Shown one piece after another: positions 25,630-34,609 of a stretch of DNA of 64,000 nucleotides. Every line of letters starts with the position of its first letter. The first letter of the stretch is position 1. The DNA lies in NCBI RefSeq assembly GCF_000377745.1, contig NZ_KB898706.1, forward strand, positions 1,015,955 through 1,079,954, written 5' to 3'. This stretch comes from Gilvimarinus chinensis DSM 19667. Its GTDB lineage: Bacteria > Pseudomonadota > Gammaproteobacteria > Pseudomonadales > Cellvibrionaceae. Under the pieces are notes generated by a model. That model ran no database searches and had not been told where the DNA came from. It worked only from the letters and a program-made list of their open reading frames with translations. Both the position numbers and the translations under genes were made by a program.

Positions 25630-26601
25630 ATGAGAAATGATCACGCTCGATCCGAGCCAACGGATTTGCTCAGCGCAGCTGAGTTACATCGCCGGGCGCG
25701 CCCCTGCAGCCCCGACCACCGAATTGACAGTGCGCCAGAGGAGCCGGTTTTACAGGGACACTTGCGTTTTTTTCGCATCGGTAGCGAAGTCTCTGTGCAT
25801 TGCGTGGATGCTACTGAGCTATGCAATAAACGCAGCAGTGGAGAGTGCCCAGCCGGTCTTAGCGTGAATATTTTGTTACAGGGGCAAGTGAGCTTTGCCG
25901 TGGGGGCAGAGCGCTATCGCTGCAGCGCTGAAGTAAAGCCGATGGGTATCGCGCTTATGCTGCAAGAGGCCGAACCCTTTACTCGTTTTTTAACCGCTGG
26001 AATGCACGTCTGCAAAGTTAACGTCAGTGTTTCTCGTCAGTGGCTCCGTGAGCGGTTGGGGGATGCCCAGGCCGCTCGAGTGCTGCAGCGTAATATCAGG
26101 TTATGGGCTGCCGAGCCTGCGCAGGTACAGCTTGCTCGAAGTTTGTGTGCTTTGAGTGAAAAATCAAGCACCTCGACCATCGCCATAGAGGTGATGGCCT
26201 TGCAATTAATTGACGCTGTCGTAAGCGCTGCCGAAAACACTGCTCCTTCGGTAGCACCTGTGCAGTTGGCGCAGTCAGCAGATGAGTTACGCCGAATGCT
26301 TGAGCCTTATATACAAGGGGAGTGTGATTTAACGGGGCTTGCTGACAACCTTGGTATGAGCGTCAGTACCTTACAGCGTCGTTTTAAGCGGCTGTGTGGT
26401 GTTACGGTTATGGAATATGTGCGAAGTCAACGGCTTGAGCAGGCGCGCCGCGCGTTGTTGTTACAGGGAATGAGCCTGCAGCAGGCGGCTTATATCGCAG
26501 GTTACGATCACCCTTCCAATTTTGTCAGTGCGTTTAAGCGGGTGTTTGGCTCAACCCCGGCGGCACTGGTAAAGGCGCACCGCTACCCGGCGGACGACTG
26601 A
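25630..26601 (+). CDS. AraC-family transcriptional regulator (PchR-like)
   Basis: Predicted 323-residue activator. The C-terminal AraC domain has two helix-turn-helix motifs (LTGLADNLGMSVSTLQRRFK and SLQQAAYIAGYDHPSNFVSA) followed by FKRVFGSTPAAL. The N-terminal region (about 30-200) lacks a clear cupin signature but resembles PchR-type sensors (VNILLQGQVSFAVGAERY). Start is uncertain: ATG 25630 was chosen; an in-frame ATG at 25579 would overlap the Fur box. Divergent from the TonB receptor, so it probably activates that gene when its siderophore is imported. Confidence 0.85.
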   Translation: MRNDHARSEPTDLLSAAELHRRARPCSPDHRIDSAPEEPVLQGHLRFFRIGSEVSVHCVDATELCNKRSSGECPAGLSVNILLQGQVSFAVGAERYRCSAEVKPMGIALMLQEAEPFTRFLTAGMHVCKVNVSVSRQWLRERLGDAQAARVLQRNIRLWAAEPAQVQLARSLCALSEKSSTSTIAIEVMALQLIDAVVSAAENTAPSVAPVQLAQSADELRRMLEPYIQGECDLTGLADNLGMSVSTLQRRFKRLCGVTVMEYVRSQRLEQARRALLLQGMSLQQAAYIAGYDHPSNFVSAFKRVFGSTPAALVKAHRYPADD

Positions 26602-26787
26602 GCCAGGCCGCTGATGCGGGCATTTTTATACGCGGGGTTAAAGATAAGAATAAGGATTGAATTCAACACCTCCTGTCGGGTGAGGGTGTGTGTGCGAGTA
26701 ACCCATAATCGGTCGGGCTGCTCATGATAGACACTGTCACATTCCCTTGGCTACACTTCGGCCAAAATAACCGGCAAGGGAAAAATT

Positions 26788-28644
26788 ATGCGTGCAGCAA
26801 TCATGAACATTCTGGCTGTTACGGTCTTGGCTAGTGGATCATCGCCTGCGTGGGCTCATTCTGACCACAACCACTCTGAAGGCGTCATCATCGAGGGTTC
26901 CGCTGAAAACCCGTGGACCCACCTTAAATTCAACAATAATCCTGATGCTTTTCAGTTTGCAATTGTCACTGATCGCACCGGCGGGTTACGCCCTGGCGTT
27001 TTTTCCGAGGCTGTCGACAAACTGAATTTACTGCAGCCGGAATTTGTTGTAAGCGTGGGAGATTTAATCGAAGGTTACACCGAAGATCGCGCTCAGCTAG
27101 AAACGGAATGGAATGAGTTTGACTCAATGGTGCAGCGGCTGGACATGCCATTTTTTTATCTGGCCGGTAACCACGACTACACCAATGAGGTCATGGCGGA
27201 TGTATGGCGCGAGCGCTACGGTGACAGCTACTACCACTTTGTTTATCGAGATGTGCTGTTTGTCATGCTTAACTCGAATGACGGCGGTAAAACCCACACG
27301 TTTTCGCAACAACAAATTGACTGGCTTGGCCAAACATTAAAGGCCAACCCTAAGCCTAAGTGGACCCTCATTTTTACCCATGCACCCTTGTGGGACAGGC
27401 CCGACTCCGATCGCTGGAGCGACATTGAGGCGTTATTGTCGGACAGAAAATACACGGTTTTTGCAGGCCACCACCATCGCTATGTAAAAGACAAACGCCA
27501 CGGGCGCAAGTACTTTACCCTGGCCACCACCGGTGGTGTTACCAGTGGGCGAGGCACCCGGTTTGGCGAGTTTGATCATGTGGTGTGGGTTACGATGAGT
27601 GACGAAGGGCCCATTATTGCCAATATGATGTTGGACGGAATCTGGGGCGAAGATGTGCGCACTGCAAAAATGCGCGATTTGCAAACGGATATGATTGATA
27701 AAGGCAGATTGTCGTTACCAGCTATTTTGTATCGTAACGCTTTTAAAGAAGGCGAGGGAGCCCTGCGACTTAAAAATGATTCGGATATCCCTTACCAGTT
27801 TAAGGCTACTTATCGGTCCTTGGGGGATGTGACACTCAGCGGTGATACATCTATCAGCGTGCAAGTGCCACCCAATGAAATTGTCGCGCCAGCCATAAAA
27901 TTACAGGCAGACAAAAAGTTAACCGATGATCGAAACGTTGTGACTGTTGACTGGCATTTGAGCTATCAGCTGAACGGGGAAACCATTGAGTACCGGGGTG
28001 AAGAGCAACTGGCGATTGCCCGCGAACGACCACTGAAAAAACTACGTCAGTTAACCTTAGATGGGTCGCTTAAAGAGTGGCCAGAAAGCCGCTTTTTAGC
28101 CAATGCTGAAGGTGCATTTTTCAATACGCAGGGCTTTACCGGTGATGCCGATGCGAGTTTTCGCTGGGCAGCGGTTGAGTACGAGAAGGGTTTGGGGCTG
28201 GCCTTAGAGGTAACTGACGATCAAGTACAGCGCAGTGAAGACGGTGCCATACCCAGACAGGATTTTGCATTTTTCAGTATTGATGCCCGCACCAAGACGC
28301 GTCGAAGTATTAAGCAAACCTACGATAACCGGGTGCCCGGTGAGCTGACGTTGGCACTGTTAGCCCCTTCCTCCACGGTTGAGCCAGAGTTGCGCGGCGA
28401 TCCCAGTTTGCCCGAAGGTATCGAATACGCAGCCCGACTTACCCCGCAGGGCTATAGCGCTGAGATCTTTATTCCACAGCGAGTGCTGGATAAAATTCAC
28501 GGCAGCGTGTGGGATGGTGTGCGAATCAATGCCCAGCTGCGTGATGCCGACCCGCAGGAGCCTGGCCCAACGGGGCGTGAATGGTTGCCATCCTGGGGTA
28601 CTGAATGGGCTGTAGGTGGCTCGGGTGGGTTTTTCAGGCCCTGA
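26788..28644 (+). CDS. Secreted calcineurin-like metallophosphoesterase with CBM9-like tail
   Basis: A 618-residue exported protein; AAGGGAAAAATT precedes the ATG and the signal peptide ends near AWA/HSDHNH. The dinuclear-metal motifs are TDRTGG (in place of DxH), SVGDLIEG (GDxxxG), YLAGNHDY (GNHD), FTHAPLW and FAGHHHRY (GHxH), covering about residues 50-260. A middle beta domain follows, then a C-terminal region (about 425-618) starting LDGSLKEWPESRF, like the CBM9/DOMON-type domains that open with LDG..D.W. Phosphoesterase activity is probable; the substrate, perhaps an organic phosphate or glycan-linked phosphate, is not evident. His-rich mature N-terminus may bind metal. Confidence 0.82.
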   Translation: MRAAIMNILAVTVLASGSSPAWAHSDHNHSEGVIIEGSAENPWTHLKFNNNPDAFQFAIVTDRTGGLRPGVFSEAVDKLNLLQPEFVVSVGDLIEGYTEDRAQLETEWNEFDSMVQRLDMPFFYLAGNHDYTNEVMADVWRERYGDSYYHFVYRDVLFVMLNSNDGGKTHTFSQQQIDWLGQTLKANPKPKWTLIFTHAPLWDRPDSDRWSDIEALLSDRKYTVFAGHHHRYVKDKRHGRKYFTLATTGGVTSGRGTRFGEFDHVVWVTMSDEGPIIANMMLDGIWGEDVRTAKMRDLQTDMIDKGRLSLPAILYRNAFKEGEGALRLKNDSDIPYQFKATYRSLGDVTLSGDTSISVQVPPNEIVAPAIKLQADKKLTDDRNVVTVDWHLSYQLNGETIEYRGEEQLAIARERPLKKLRQLTLDGSLKEWPESRFLANAEGAFFNTQGFTGDADASFRWAAVEYEKGLGLALEVTDDQVQRSEDGAIPRQDFAFFSIDARTKTRRSIKQTYDNRVPGELTLALLAPSSTVEPELRGDPSLPEGIEYAARLTPQGYSAEIFIPQRVLDKIHGSVWDGVRINAQLRDADPQEPGPTGREWLPSWGTEWAVGGSGGFFRP

Positions 28645-28942
28645 TGGATCACGCGCCGCTCGCATGCTCAAGGCTGAGCCGCGTTATCGGTAAAGAGCGG
28701 GTTAAAAAAGGAGTGTTTGCGTATTTTTTAGGCAATACAGTTGTTCAAGTTCAGAGAGTTGCGGCCGATAATCTTCTACAGGTAAGTGAAATGGCAGCCA
28801 GGCAGCGTTGTGGCGAGAAAGCGCAACGGAGCCGGCTGCTAAAAGGTAAGGTGCAGCGCTTAGCACGGCCCCCCTGGTCTAATGAGGGTTTAGTGGCGAC
28901 TACTTACCACCGCGTCAATTACTTTAAGTGTGAGTGGGTTGT

Positions 28943-30259
28943 ATGTTTTTTAAAAATAAATGGCTTGTGGAAAGGGTTCGTCAGCTTGAAGAAGAGTTAA
29001 AAATCTTTTCCGATATCCAAGATGACCTACAGCAGGAAATGATCAGTTTTTCGCTGGATGCGACAGGTAAAATTCTGGGGGTGAACCAAAATTTTACCGA
29101 TGCCATTGGTTACACAAAAAACGACGTAGAAGGTAAGTTGTTAAGCGACTTGCTGGTGCCAGCCTCAATAGAAAAAGACCATTGTCGCCGCATGCTGGAA
29201 TGTGTGTCTCAAGGGCGTCATTGGCATGGCGCCGTTCAGTTGCTGAAAAAGAACGGCGAACAAGCATGGCTTAGAAGTATTATTCAGCCGCAATTGAAAA
29301 AGCCGGGTCAATCTACACGGCTGGTAACTTACTCTACCGAGCTTACTCGAACGATCTCCGATTCCCGCGAAAGACAGGATATGCTGCAGGCGCTTAATCG
29401 GTCTTCGGCGGTTATCGAGTTTACTCTGGACGGCATGATTCTCGATGCCAATGATAATTTCCTCAAGTGTGTGGGGTACAGTAAGGGGGAGATTGTGGGC
29501 AAACATCACCGTCTGTTCTGTACTCATGAAACCACTGAATCTAATGAGTACAAAGAGTTCTGGGCGAGGCTTGGTCGTGGTGAGTTTGTTTCCGGGCGGT
29601 TCCAGCGCATAGGTCGCAATGGTAATTTAATTTGGTTGGAGGCGAGTTACAACCCTATACGTGATGAAACAGGGCAGTATTATAAAGTGGTTAAGTTTGC
29701 CACGGATATCACCGAGCAAATGAACCGTGAAGCAGCGATATCGGAAACCTCGAATATTGCCTACGAAATATCGCAAAAAACCGATGCCGATACCTCTGAA
29801 GGCATTAAGGTTATTCACTCTACCATTGAAACCATGAAGGGTTTGTCCGCATTAATGGAAGATGCCAGTCAGGGAATTAACGAGCTGGATACTCAGTCGG
29901 AAAGAGTGTCTGCGTTGGTGGATAGCATTAAAGGTATTGCCGATCAAACTAACCTTTTGGCCCTGAATGCGGCTATTGAGGCTGCACGTGCGGGTGAGCA
30001 GGGTCGGGGGTTCTCGGTGGTGGCAGACGAAGTGAGGCAGCTGGCTTCCAGAACCAGCGCCGCCACTGAGCAGATTATTGAAGTGGTATCAGAGAATAAA
30101 CAGCTGACCAAAAAGTCTGTGTCGCTTATCGAGTCCAGCCTTGCCGATGCTCAGCGAGCCTTGGAGTTGTCAAGTGAGTCGGGAACCATGATGAATGAAA
30201 TTCAATCCAGCGCCCGTCAGGTTGTGGATGCTGTGAGTCAGTTCAAAAGAACACTATAG
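28943..30259 (+). CDS. Soluble methyl-accepting chemotaxis protein with two PAS domains
   Basis: The start is taken at ATG 28943 ([11 protein letters not shown]); an upstream GTG adds three residues. A short coiled coil precedes PAS1 (about 30-135: [27 protein letters not shown]) and PAS2 (about 145-260: [36 protein letters not shown]). The MCP signalling domain follows (about 265-438) with the conserved tip [20 protein letters not shown] and [15 protein letters not shown]. There are no membrane helices, so it is an Aer-like cytosolic receptor that may sense redox state or a small ligand through PAS. It stands alone with no che genes nearby. Confidence 0.92.
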   Translation: MFFKNKWLVERVRQLEEELKIFSDIQDDLQQEMISFSLDATGKILGVNQNFTDAIGYTKNDVEGKLLSDLLVPASIEKDHCRRMLECVSQGRHWHGAVQLLKKNGEQAWLRSIIQPQLKKPGQSTRLVTYSTELTRTISDSRERQDMLQALNRSSAVIEFTLDGMILDANDNFLKCVGYSKGEIVGKHHRLFCTHETTESNEYKEFWARLGRGEFVSGRFQRIGRNGNLIWLEASYNPIRDETGQYYKVVKFATDITEQMNREAAISETSNIAYEISQKTDADTSEGIKVIHSTIETMKGLSALMEDASQGINELDTQSERVSALVDSIKGIADQTNLLALNAAIEAARAGEQGRGFSVVADEVRQLASRTSAATEQIIEVVSENKQLTKKSVSLIESSLADAQRALELSSESGTMMNEIQSSARQVVDAVSQFKRTL

Positions 30260-30583
30260 CCCTGCCTAAAATTAAAAACGGCTCTTCGTGCGGTGGTACG
30301 GATTGGGACAGTTTCATCGCTTGATTGATTTCATTACCGGAGGTAGTCTTTAACCTTCGCTTTTACCGCTGGCCCGCAAACGAATAATTGTGCGGGCGGC
30401 ACTGGATGTTGACGTGCCGCACGAATAAATAGCGATGCTTTATGCCAGTCAGGGTAGAGCGTAATACCTTCCGGCAGAGAACTGTATTACCCCAACACCA
30501 AGAGAGCTTTGTATTACCCAGCTTAGATGTTTACTGTAAATCTGAGTGACAGATGAGTTGCCCGCCATCAGGAAGGGGCAGTA
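30260..30583. other. 324-bp intergenic region, nothing recognised
   Basis: No coding frame, repeat or RNA family was recognised between the chemoreceptor and the DUF1801 gene. The only clear element is GGAAGGGG just before the ATG at 30584. Confidence 0.5.
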
Positions 30584-31048
30584 ATGAAAGCTGGTCCCTT
30601 GTTTCTAGCGATTTATGACCAGTCGATGCCTATGAATAGCGCAATACCAGCACAGATAAATGACTTGTTTCGCTCGTACCCACCGCCAGTCTGCGAACAT
30701 TTGTTGGCTGTGCGAACGCTGATTTATGATATGGCAGCCGAACATGAGTTGGGCAAGGTCGATGAAGCCATCAAGTGGGGGGAAGCCAGCTTTCTGGTGA
30801 AAGGCGGCACCGCTGTCAGAGTAGACTGGAAAGAGAAACGGCCAGAAGTTGTTAAGGTGTTTTTCCATTGTCAAACGCGCTTGATTGAAACCTTTCGTGA
30901 GGTATACCCCGATGTATTTGCCTACGAGGGGAATAGGGCGCTGCTTATTCCCCTTGCGGATTATTCCAAGCAAAGCGAACTTGCCCACTGCTTAAGTGTT
31001 GCCATGCGTTATCAAGCGCTTAAACGATTACCTATGTTGGGAATGTAA
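30584..31048 (+). CDS. DUF1801-family protein
   Basis: A 154-residue cytosolic protein. The segments [32 protein letters not shown] and [19 protein letters not shown] match the DUF1801 (YdhG-like) family, small alpha/beta proteins of unknown biochemical role. The ATG at 30584 has AGGAAGGGG eight bases upstream and is preferred, although an internal ATG (MNSAIPAQ) 16 codons later would give a more typical family N-terminus. It precedes the YnfA gene by 29 bases and may share its transcript. I do not propose a function. Confidence 0.78.
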   Translation: MKAGPLFLAIYDQSMPMNSAIPAQINDLFRSYPPPVCEHLLAVRTLIYDMAAEHELGKVDEAIKWGEASFLVKGGTAVRVDWKEKRPEVVKVFFHCQTRLIETFREVYPDVFAYEGNRALLIPLADYSKQSELAHCLSVAMRYQALKRLPMLGM

Positions 31049-31077
31049 TTGTTGCCTATCGCTACCGGAGTAAAACA

Positions 31078-31410
31078 TTGCCAGAACTAAAAACCTTTGC
31101 GCTGTTTGTGCTGACGGCGTTGGCCGAAATTATCGGTTGTTATCTGCCTTATTTGTGGCTGCGTGAGGGTAAGTCGGTTTGGTTGCTGGTGCCCGCGGCT
31201 GCCAGCTTATCGCTATTTGCCTGGCTTCTCACTCTGCACCCAACGGCATCGGGCAGAGTGTATGCGGCTTATGGTGGTGTTTATATTTTTATGGCGGTTC
31301 TTTGGCTGTGGCAAGTGGACGGCATAAAGCCCACCGTGTGGGATATGGTGGGCAGTGCTGTGGCTTTGTTGGGCATGGCGATTATTATGTTCGCACCGCG
31401 AAGTGGCTAG
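31078..31410 (+). CDS. YnfA/UPF0060-family small membrane protein
   Basis: The 110-residue protein has four membrane helices and starts at TTG 31078 after [25 protein letters not shown] and [20 protein letters not shown] are near-identical to the family signature of E. coli YnfA. The family belongs to the DMT superfamily and is related to small multidrug resistance pumps; YnfA has been linked to drug efflux. Here it precedes an EmrE-like gene by about 220 bases, so two four-helix small transporters lie close together. Confidence 0.92.
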   Translation: MPELKTFALFVLTALAEIIGCYLPYLWLREGKSVWLLVPAAASLSLFAWLLTLHPTASGRVYAAYGGVYIFMAVLWLWQVDGIKPTVWDMVGSAVALLGMAIIMFAPRSG

Positions 31411-31443
31411 GACGTGGCTAGAGAGTGCTTAGGAAGTGCCTAA

Positions 31444-31620
31444 ATGATGATCAGAGCGCTGGAGTCGAGGGACATGCCCTCAGTAATGCAGCTTATGAAG
31501 CACAATAGGCAGCGTTATTACCAGCAGCGCGGAGAAATATGGAACGATGCGGCGTTGCCCCGATTTTTAGAGCGAAAGAAAAATCGGTTAAGGCGATTTG
31601 TTTATTCGCTTAATGAATAG
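31444..31620 (+). CDS. Possible small 58-residue protein or acetyltransferase remnant
   Basis: An open frame of 58 codons starts at ATG 31444 with AGGAAG eight bases upstream and ends at TAG 31620. Its beginning, MIRALESRDMPSVMQLMKHN, resembles the first strand and helix of GNAT acetyltransferases (IR.L...D...V..L). It then ends in a basic helix, well short of the acetyl-CoA motif. It could be a truncated GNAT gene or a genuine small protein in the ynfA-SMR transcript. The start region is itself palindromic (TTAGGAAGTGCCTAA), which might hide the ribosome-binding site. Confidence 0.4.
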   Translation: MMIRALESRDMPSVMQLMKHNRQRYYQQRGEIWNDAALPRFLERKKNRLRRFVYSLNE

Positions 31621-31633
31621 TGTGGAGGTTTGT

Positions 31634-31963
31634 ATGGCCTGGTTGTATCTGGCAATAGCCATTGTGTCTGAAGTTATTGGCACCTTAGCGTTAAAAGCGT
31701 CCGACGGCTTTAGCGAGTCCGGCGCCAGTACGGTGTGTGTTCTTGCCTATGGTATAGCGTTTTATGCGTTGTCGCTGGTGGTTAAATTCATACCTCTGGG
31801 GATTGCTTACGCTATTTGGGCCGGAGCAGGTATTGTGTTAATCACCGCCGCGGGGGCGGTATGGTACAAGCAATTACCCGACGCGCCAGCGCTGATTGGT
31901 ATGGTATTGATTATTACCGGTGTAGTGATTATTAACGTGTTTTCAAAAAGTGTCAGCCACTGA
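31634..31963 (+). CDS. EmrE-like small multidrug resistance (SMR) transporter
   Basis: A 109-residue inner-membrane protein with four helices. The start is ATG 31634 after TGGAGGTTT; a longer frame from 31598 has no such site. Helix 1, YLAIAIVSEVIGTLALKAS, holds the essential Glu13-14 position of SMR pumps in SEVIGT. KFIPLGIAYAIWAGAGIVLI and GMVLIITGVVIINVFSKS match the EmrE subgroup rather than the SugE/Gdx subgroup. It would export cationic toxic compounds against protons as a dual-topology dimer. Co-transcription with ynfA is possible. Confidence 0.92.
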   Translation: MAWLYLAIAIVSEVIGTLALKASDGFSESGASTVCVLAYGIAFYALSLVVKFIPLGIAYAIWAGAGIVLITAAGAVWYKQLPDAPALIGMVLIITGVVIINVFSKSVSH

Positions 31964-31993
31964 CCCCCGACGCCTGAAATTTTAGTGTAAAAC

Positions 31994-32018
31994 GCCCTCA
32001 ACGATTTACGTTGAGGGC
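31994..32018. terminator. Terminator between SMR gene and aldo/keto reductase gene
   Basis: GCCCTCAACG (31994-32003) and CGTTGAGGGC (32009-32018) make a perfect 10-bp stem between convergent genes. GTTTTAC follows on the minus strand, so it mainly serves the reductase. Confidence 0.75.
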
Positions 32019-32027
32019 TCGTCGTCA

Positions 32028-33086
32028 TTACGCGCGATACTCTCCCTGCCTTTCAAGCATCCAGCCCGGATACTCTGCGGGTAAACGGCTTACTTCGTGT
32101 AAGGCTTGTAGTTCATCTTCACCGAGCACAATACGCGCGGCGTTTATATTATCCTGCAATTGCGAGGCGCGTTTAGCGCCGATAATGACGCTGGTGACGG
32201 CTTTTTGATGCAGCAGCCAGGCAAGCGCTACTTGCGCAACGCTGGCGGTTTTGCCGTCTAAGGTTTTGCCGGCGGCTATGTCACGCAGGGTGGTGATGAC
32301 TTTACTGCCGCGGTTGCGGTTAACCGGCGGAAAATCAAATTGCGTGCGACGGTTTTCTTCAGAGGCGCCTGGCCCTTCATACTTGCCCGATAGGTAACCG
32401 CCTGCCAGCGGGCTCCAGACCATTAAGCCGATGTCTTCTGAGTGCAGCATGGGAATGACTTCTCGCTCTAAATCTCGGCCCACCAGTGTGTAGTAAGCCT
32501 GCAGAGAAATAATCGGGCAAAGCTGACGCGCCTGGCTGATGCCTACGGCTTTTACCACTTGCCATGCAGCCCAATTTGATAAACCAATGTGATGCACATG
32601 ACCGTGTTGCACCAGTGTATTGAGTGCCTCGAGGGTTTCTTCCATGGGCGTGGCGGGATCAAAGCCGTGTATTTGATAAAGGTCGATATAATCCGTTTGC
32701 AGTCTTGTTAGGCTCTCTTTGCACTGCGCTATGATATGACCGCGTGACGCTCCGCGGTGATTGGGCCCTGGGCCCATGGGGCCGAGCACCTTGGTAGCGA
32801 GCACGATGTCCTCACGACGTACCTGTAAGTTGTTAAGTGCCTGGCCGAGTATTTTTTCGCTATTGCCAGCGCCGTATACATTGGCGGTGTCGATGAAATT
32901 GATGCCTGCGTCTAAGGCCTGGGCAATAAGCTCTTGCGCCTCTTGCAGTTGCAGCTTGCCAATTTTTCCCCACATATCATCACCGCCGCCAAAGGTCATG
33001 GTGCCCAGGCAAAGCTCAGAAACAAACAGGCCTGAGCGCCCCATGGTGCGCATGGCTAAGGCGGGTTTTTCGCTAGAGTCGGTCAT
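32028..33086 (-). CDS. Aldo/keto reductase
   Basis: A 352-residue cytosolic NADPH-dependent reductase of the AKR superfamily. The start is ATG 33086 with AGGACT upstream; the frame extends to 33161 without support. Active-site residues are visible: Asp and Tyr in IDTANVYGAGNSE (about residues 56-68), Lys in VLATKVLG and His in YQIHGFDP. The NADPH-binding SVIIGAKRASQL is near the C-terminus. The layout resembles YajO/Tas-type AKRs. It is divergent from an AraC regulator, a common pairing for AKR genes induced by electrophiles or aldehydes. Substrate is unknown. Confidence 0.9.
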   Translation of the reverse strand: MTDSSEKPALAMRTMGRSGLFVSELCLGTMTFGGGDDMWGKIGKLQLQEAQELIAQALDAGINFIDTANVYGAGNSEKILGQALNNLQVRREDIVLATKVLGPMGPGPNHRGASRGHIIAQCKESLTRLQTDYIDLYQIHGFDPATPMEETLEALNTLVQHGHVHHIGLSNWAAWQVVKAVGISQARQLCPIISLQAYYTLVGRDLEREVIPMLHSEDIGLMVWSPLAGGYLSGKYEGPGASEENRRTQFDFPPVNRNRGSKVITTLRDIAAGKTLDGKTASVAQVALAWLLHQKAVTSVIIGAKRASQLQDNINAARIVLGEDELQALHEVSRLPAEYPGWMLERQGEYRA

Positions 33087-33272
33087 TATAGAGTCCTCAC
33101 TGGGTTTGGGTGTGTTCACAGACACTAGGCTAGCGCCGTGAGCGGGGTAAGGGGCAGACATAAACTCTCAGGCTTATGCACAATTCTCTCAATCGTAAAG
33201 AACAGGCTCCTTTAGAATACGCAATTCCGGTAGGCTTAGTGCATAGCAGACCAGGCGAAGCAGGTAAAGGTT

Positions 33273-34205
33273 ATGTCAATTCAAACTGAACCCCGGTGGG
33301 CGGTGAATCAGGCGGATTTATACCAATGTTTACGCACCACCGTTGAGCAACAGTGGCTAAGTGGTGGCCCCGAGTGCGCTATTAACGGGTTGCGCTTAAC
33401 CCGTGCGACTGAGCCCAGTGGCACCATCCGCGCGATTTATCAAACCTCGTTTTGCCTTGTATTACAGGGCAGTAAATGCAGCGCCATTGGGGATACGAGC
33501 ATCGACTATGGCGTAGGTGAATGTCTGGTCGCCTCGGTCAATGTGCCTGTGCATTCCCGTATTACTCAAGCGAGTAAGAGCAAGCCCTATGTTGCGTTGA
33601 GTTTGGCAATAGACCCGGCGATGGTTGCAGAACAATTGTTGGGCCACCCGGAGCTTGCGCAAAGCTCGTCCAGTCGCCTGGCCTTGGCGAAAGGAAAGGC
33701 ACCGAATGAAGTTCTCGATCCTATCATGCGGCTGCTGGCGTTATGCCGGCAACCGGCCGATCAAGCCGTGCTTGAGCCGTTAATTCGGCGGGAAATCTGC
33801 TGGCGCCTGCTGCGCTCGCCCATGGGCGCGGCCTTACAGCAAGCCGGGTTACAAGACAGTGAAACGGCCCGTATCGGACAGGTAACGGCGTGGATGCGGG
33901 CAAATTACTTTCGGGCTTTTCAGGTGCCTGAGTTGGCCGCTATGGCCTCCATGAGCCCTGCCTCCTTTTACCGCCACTTTAAAACCATCACGCAAATGAC
34001 ACCGGTGCAGTTTCAAAAACAGGTGCGCCTGCAAGAGGCTCGCCGTTTGTTGCTCAGTGAGCACGAAGTGGCGGGAGTGGGTTATAAAGTGGGTTACGAA
34101 AGTCCGTCGCAATTTAGCCGTGATTACCGCAAACTGTTTGGTGCGCCACCGGGAAAAGACGCTGCGGTGATGCGCTCCAGTGTTGCCATAGAAAGTGGTG
34201 TCTAA
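33273..34205 (+). CDS. AraC-family regulator (AraC_N/cupin_6 type)
   Basis: A 310-residue regulator. Its N-terminal cupin-like domain (YQTSFCLVLQGSKCSAIGDT, VASVNVPVHSRITQAS) belongs to the AraC_N group often paired with aldo/keto reductase or alcohol dehydrogenase genes. The C-terminal domain has two HTHs (VPELAAMASMSPASFYRHFK and VAGVGYKVGYESPSQFSRDY) followed by RKLFGAPPGKD. It begins 187 bases from the divergent aldo/keto reductase start and most likely controls that gene. Confidence 0.9.
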   Translation: MSIQTEPRWAVNQADLYQCLRTTVEQQWLSGGPECAINGLRLTRATEPSGTIRAIYQTSFCLVLQGSKCSAIGDTSIDYGVGECLVASVNVPVHSRITQASKSKPYVALSLAIDPAMVAEQLLGHPELAQSSSSRLALAKGKAPNEVLDPIMRLLALCRQPADQAVLEPLIRREICWRLLRSPMGAALQQAGLQDSETARIGQVTAWMRANYFRAFQVPELAAMASMSPASFYRHFKTITQMTPVQFQKQVRLQEARRLLLSEHEVAGVGYKVGYESPSQFSRDYRKLFGAPPGKDAAVMRSSVAIESGV

Positions 34206-34222
34206 CGTCAATAGGCCGGAAG

Positions 34223-34609
34223 ATGAACTACGACCAATTTAACGAGTATTGCCGTTCGCTACCCGCCACCACTTATGTGGTGCAGTGGGGCGGGGCGCAC
34301 GTATGGAAAGTGGGCGGTAAAGTCTTTGCTATTGGCGGCTGGGCAAAGGCCAACAATGGAACGGGTAACCCTGCTTTTACCTTTAAAACATCCGAGCTGC
34401 ACTACGAATTGTTAAAAGATGAGTCCGGCTATCGTCCGGCGCCTTATTTGGCATCGCGGGGTATGAAGTGGATACAGCAGGTGAGTACTGATAAATCTTT
34501 GGATGAGCCGTTAACTTATTATTTGCGCGAGTCTCATCGATTAGTCTCGCTAAACCTAACGAAAAAGTTGCAACGCGAGCTGGGTTTAAACCAGCCCGCC
34601 TGTGAATAA
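34223..34609 (+). CDS. MmcQ/YjbR-family protein
   Basis: A 128-residue small cytosolic protein with the CyaY-like fold of the MmcQ/YjbR family. Typical sequences include the N-terminal YDQFNEYCRSLPATTY, VVQWGGAHVWKVGGKVFAI (GxxxxKV.GK.F), FKTSELHYELL and APYLASRGMKWIQ. The family is probably DNA-binding or a structural domain, with no firm biochemical role. GGAAG precedes the ATG. It follows the AraC regulator by 17 bases, so it may share its transcript, and it abuts the next convergent gene with no gap. Confidence 0.88.
   Translation: MNYDQFNEYCRSLPATTYVVQWGGAHVWKVGGKVFAIGGWAKANNGTGNPAFTFKTSELHYELLKDESGYRPAPYLASRGMKWIQQVSTDKSLDEPLTYYLRESHRLVSLNLTKKLQRELGLNQPACE

Noticed and set aside
28605-29000. 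131-codon frame spanning the gap before the chemoreceptor
   Set aside because: Overlaps both neighbours in other frames, and its sequence is not protein-like; the overlapped regions encode recognised domains.
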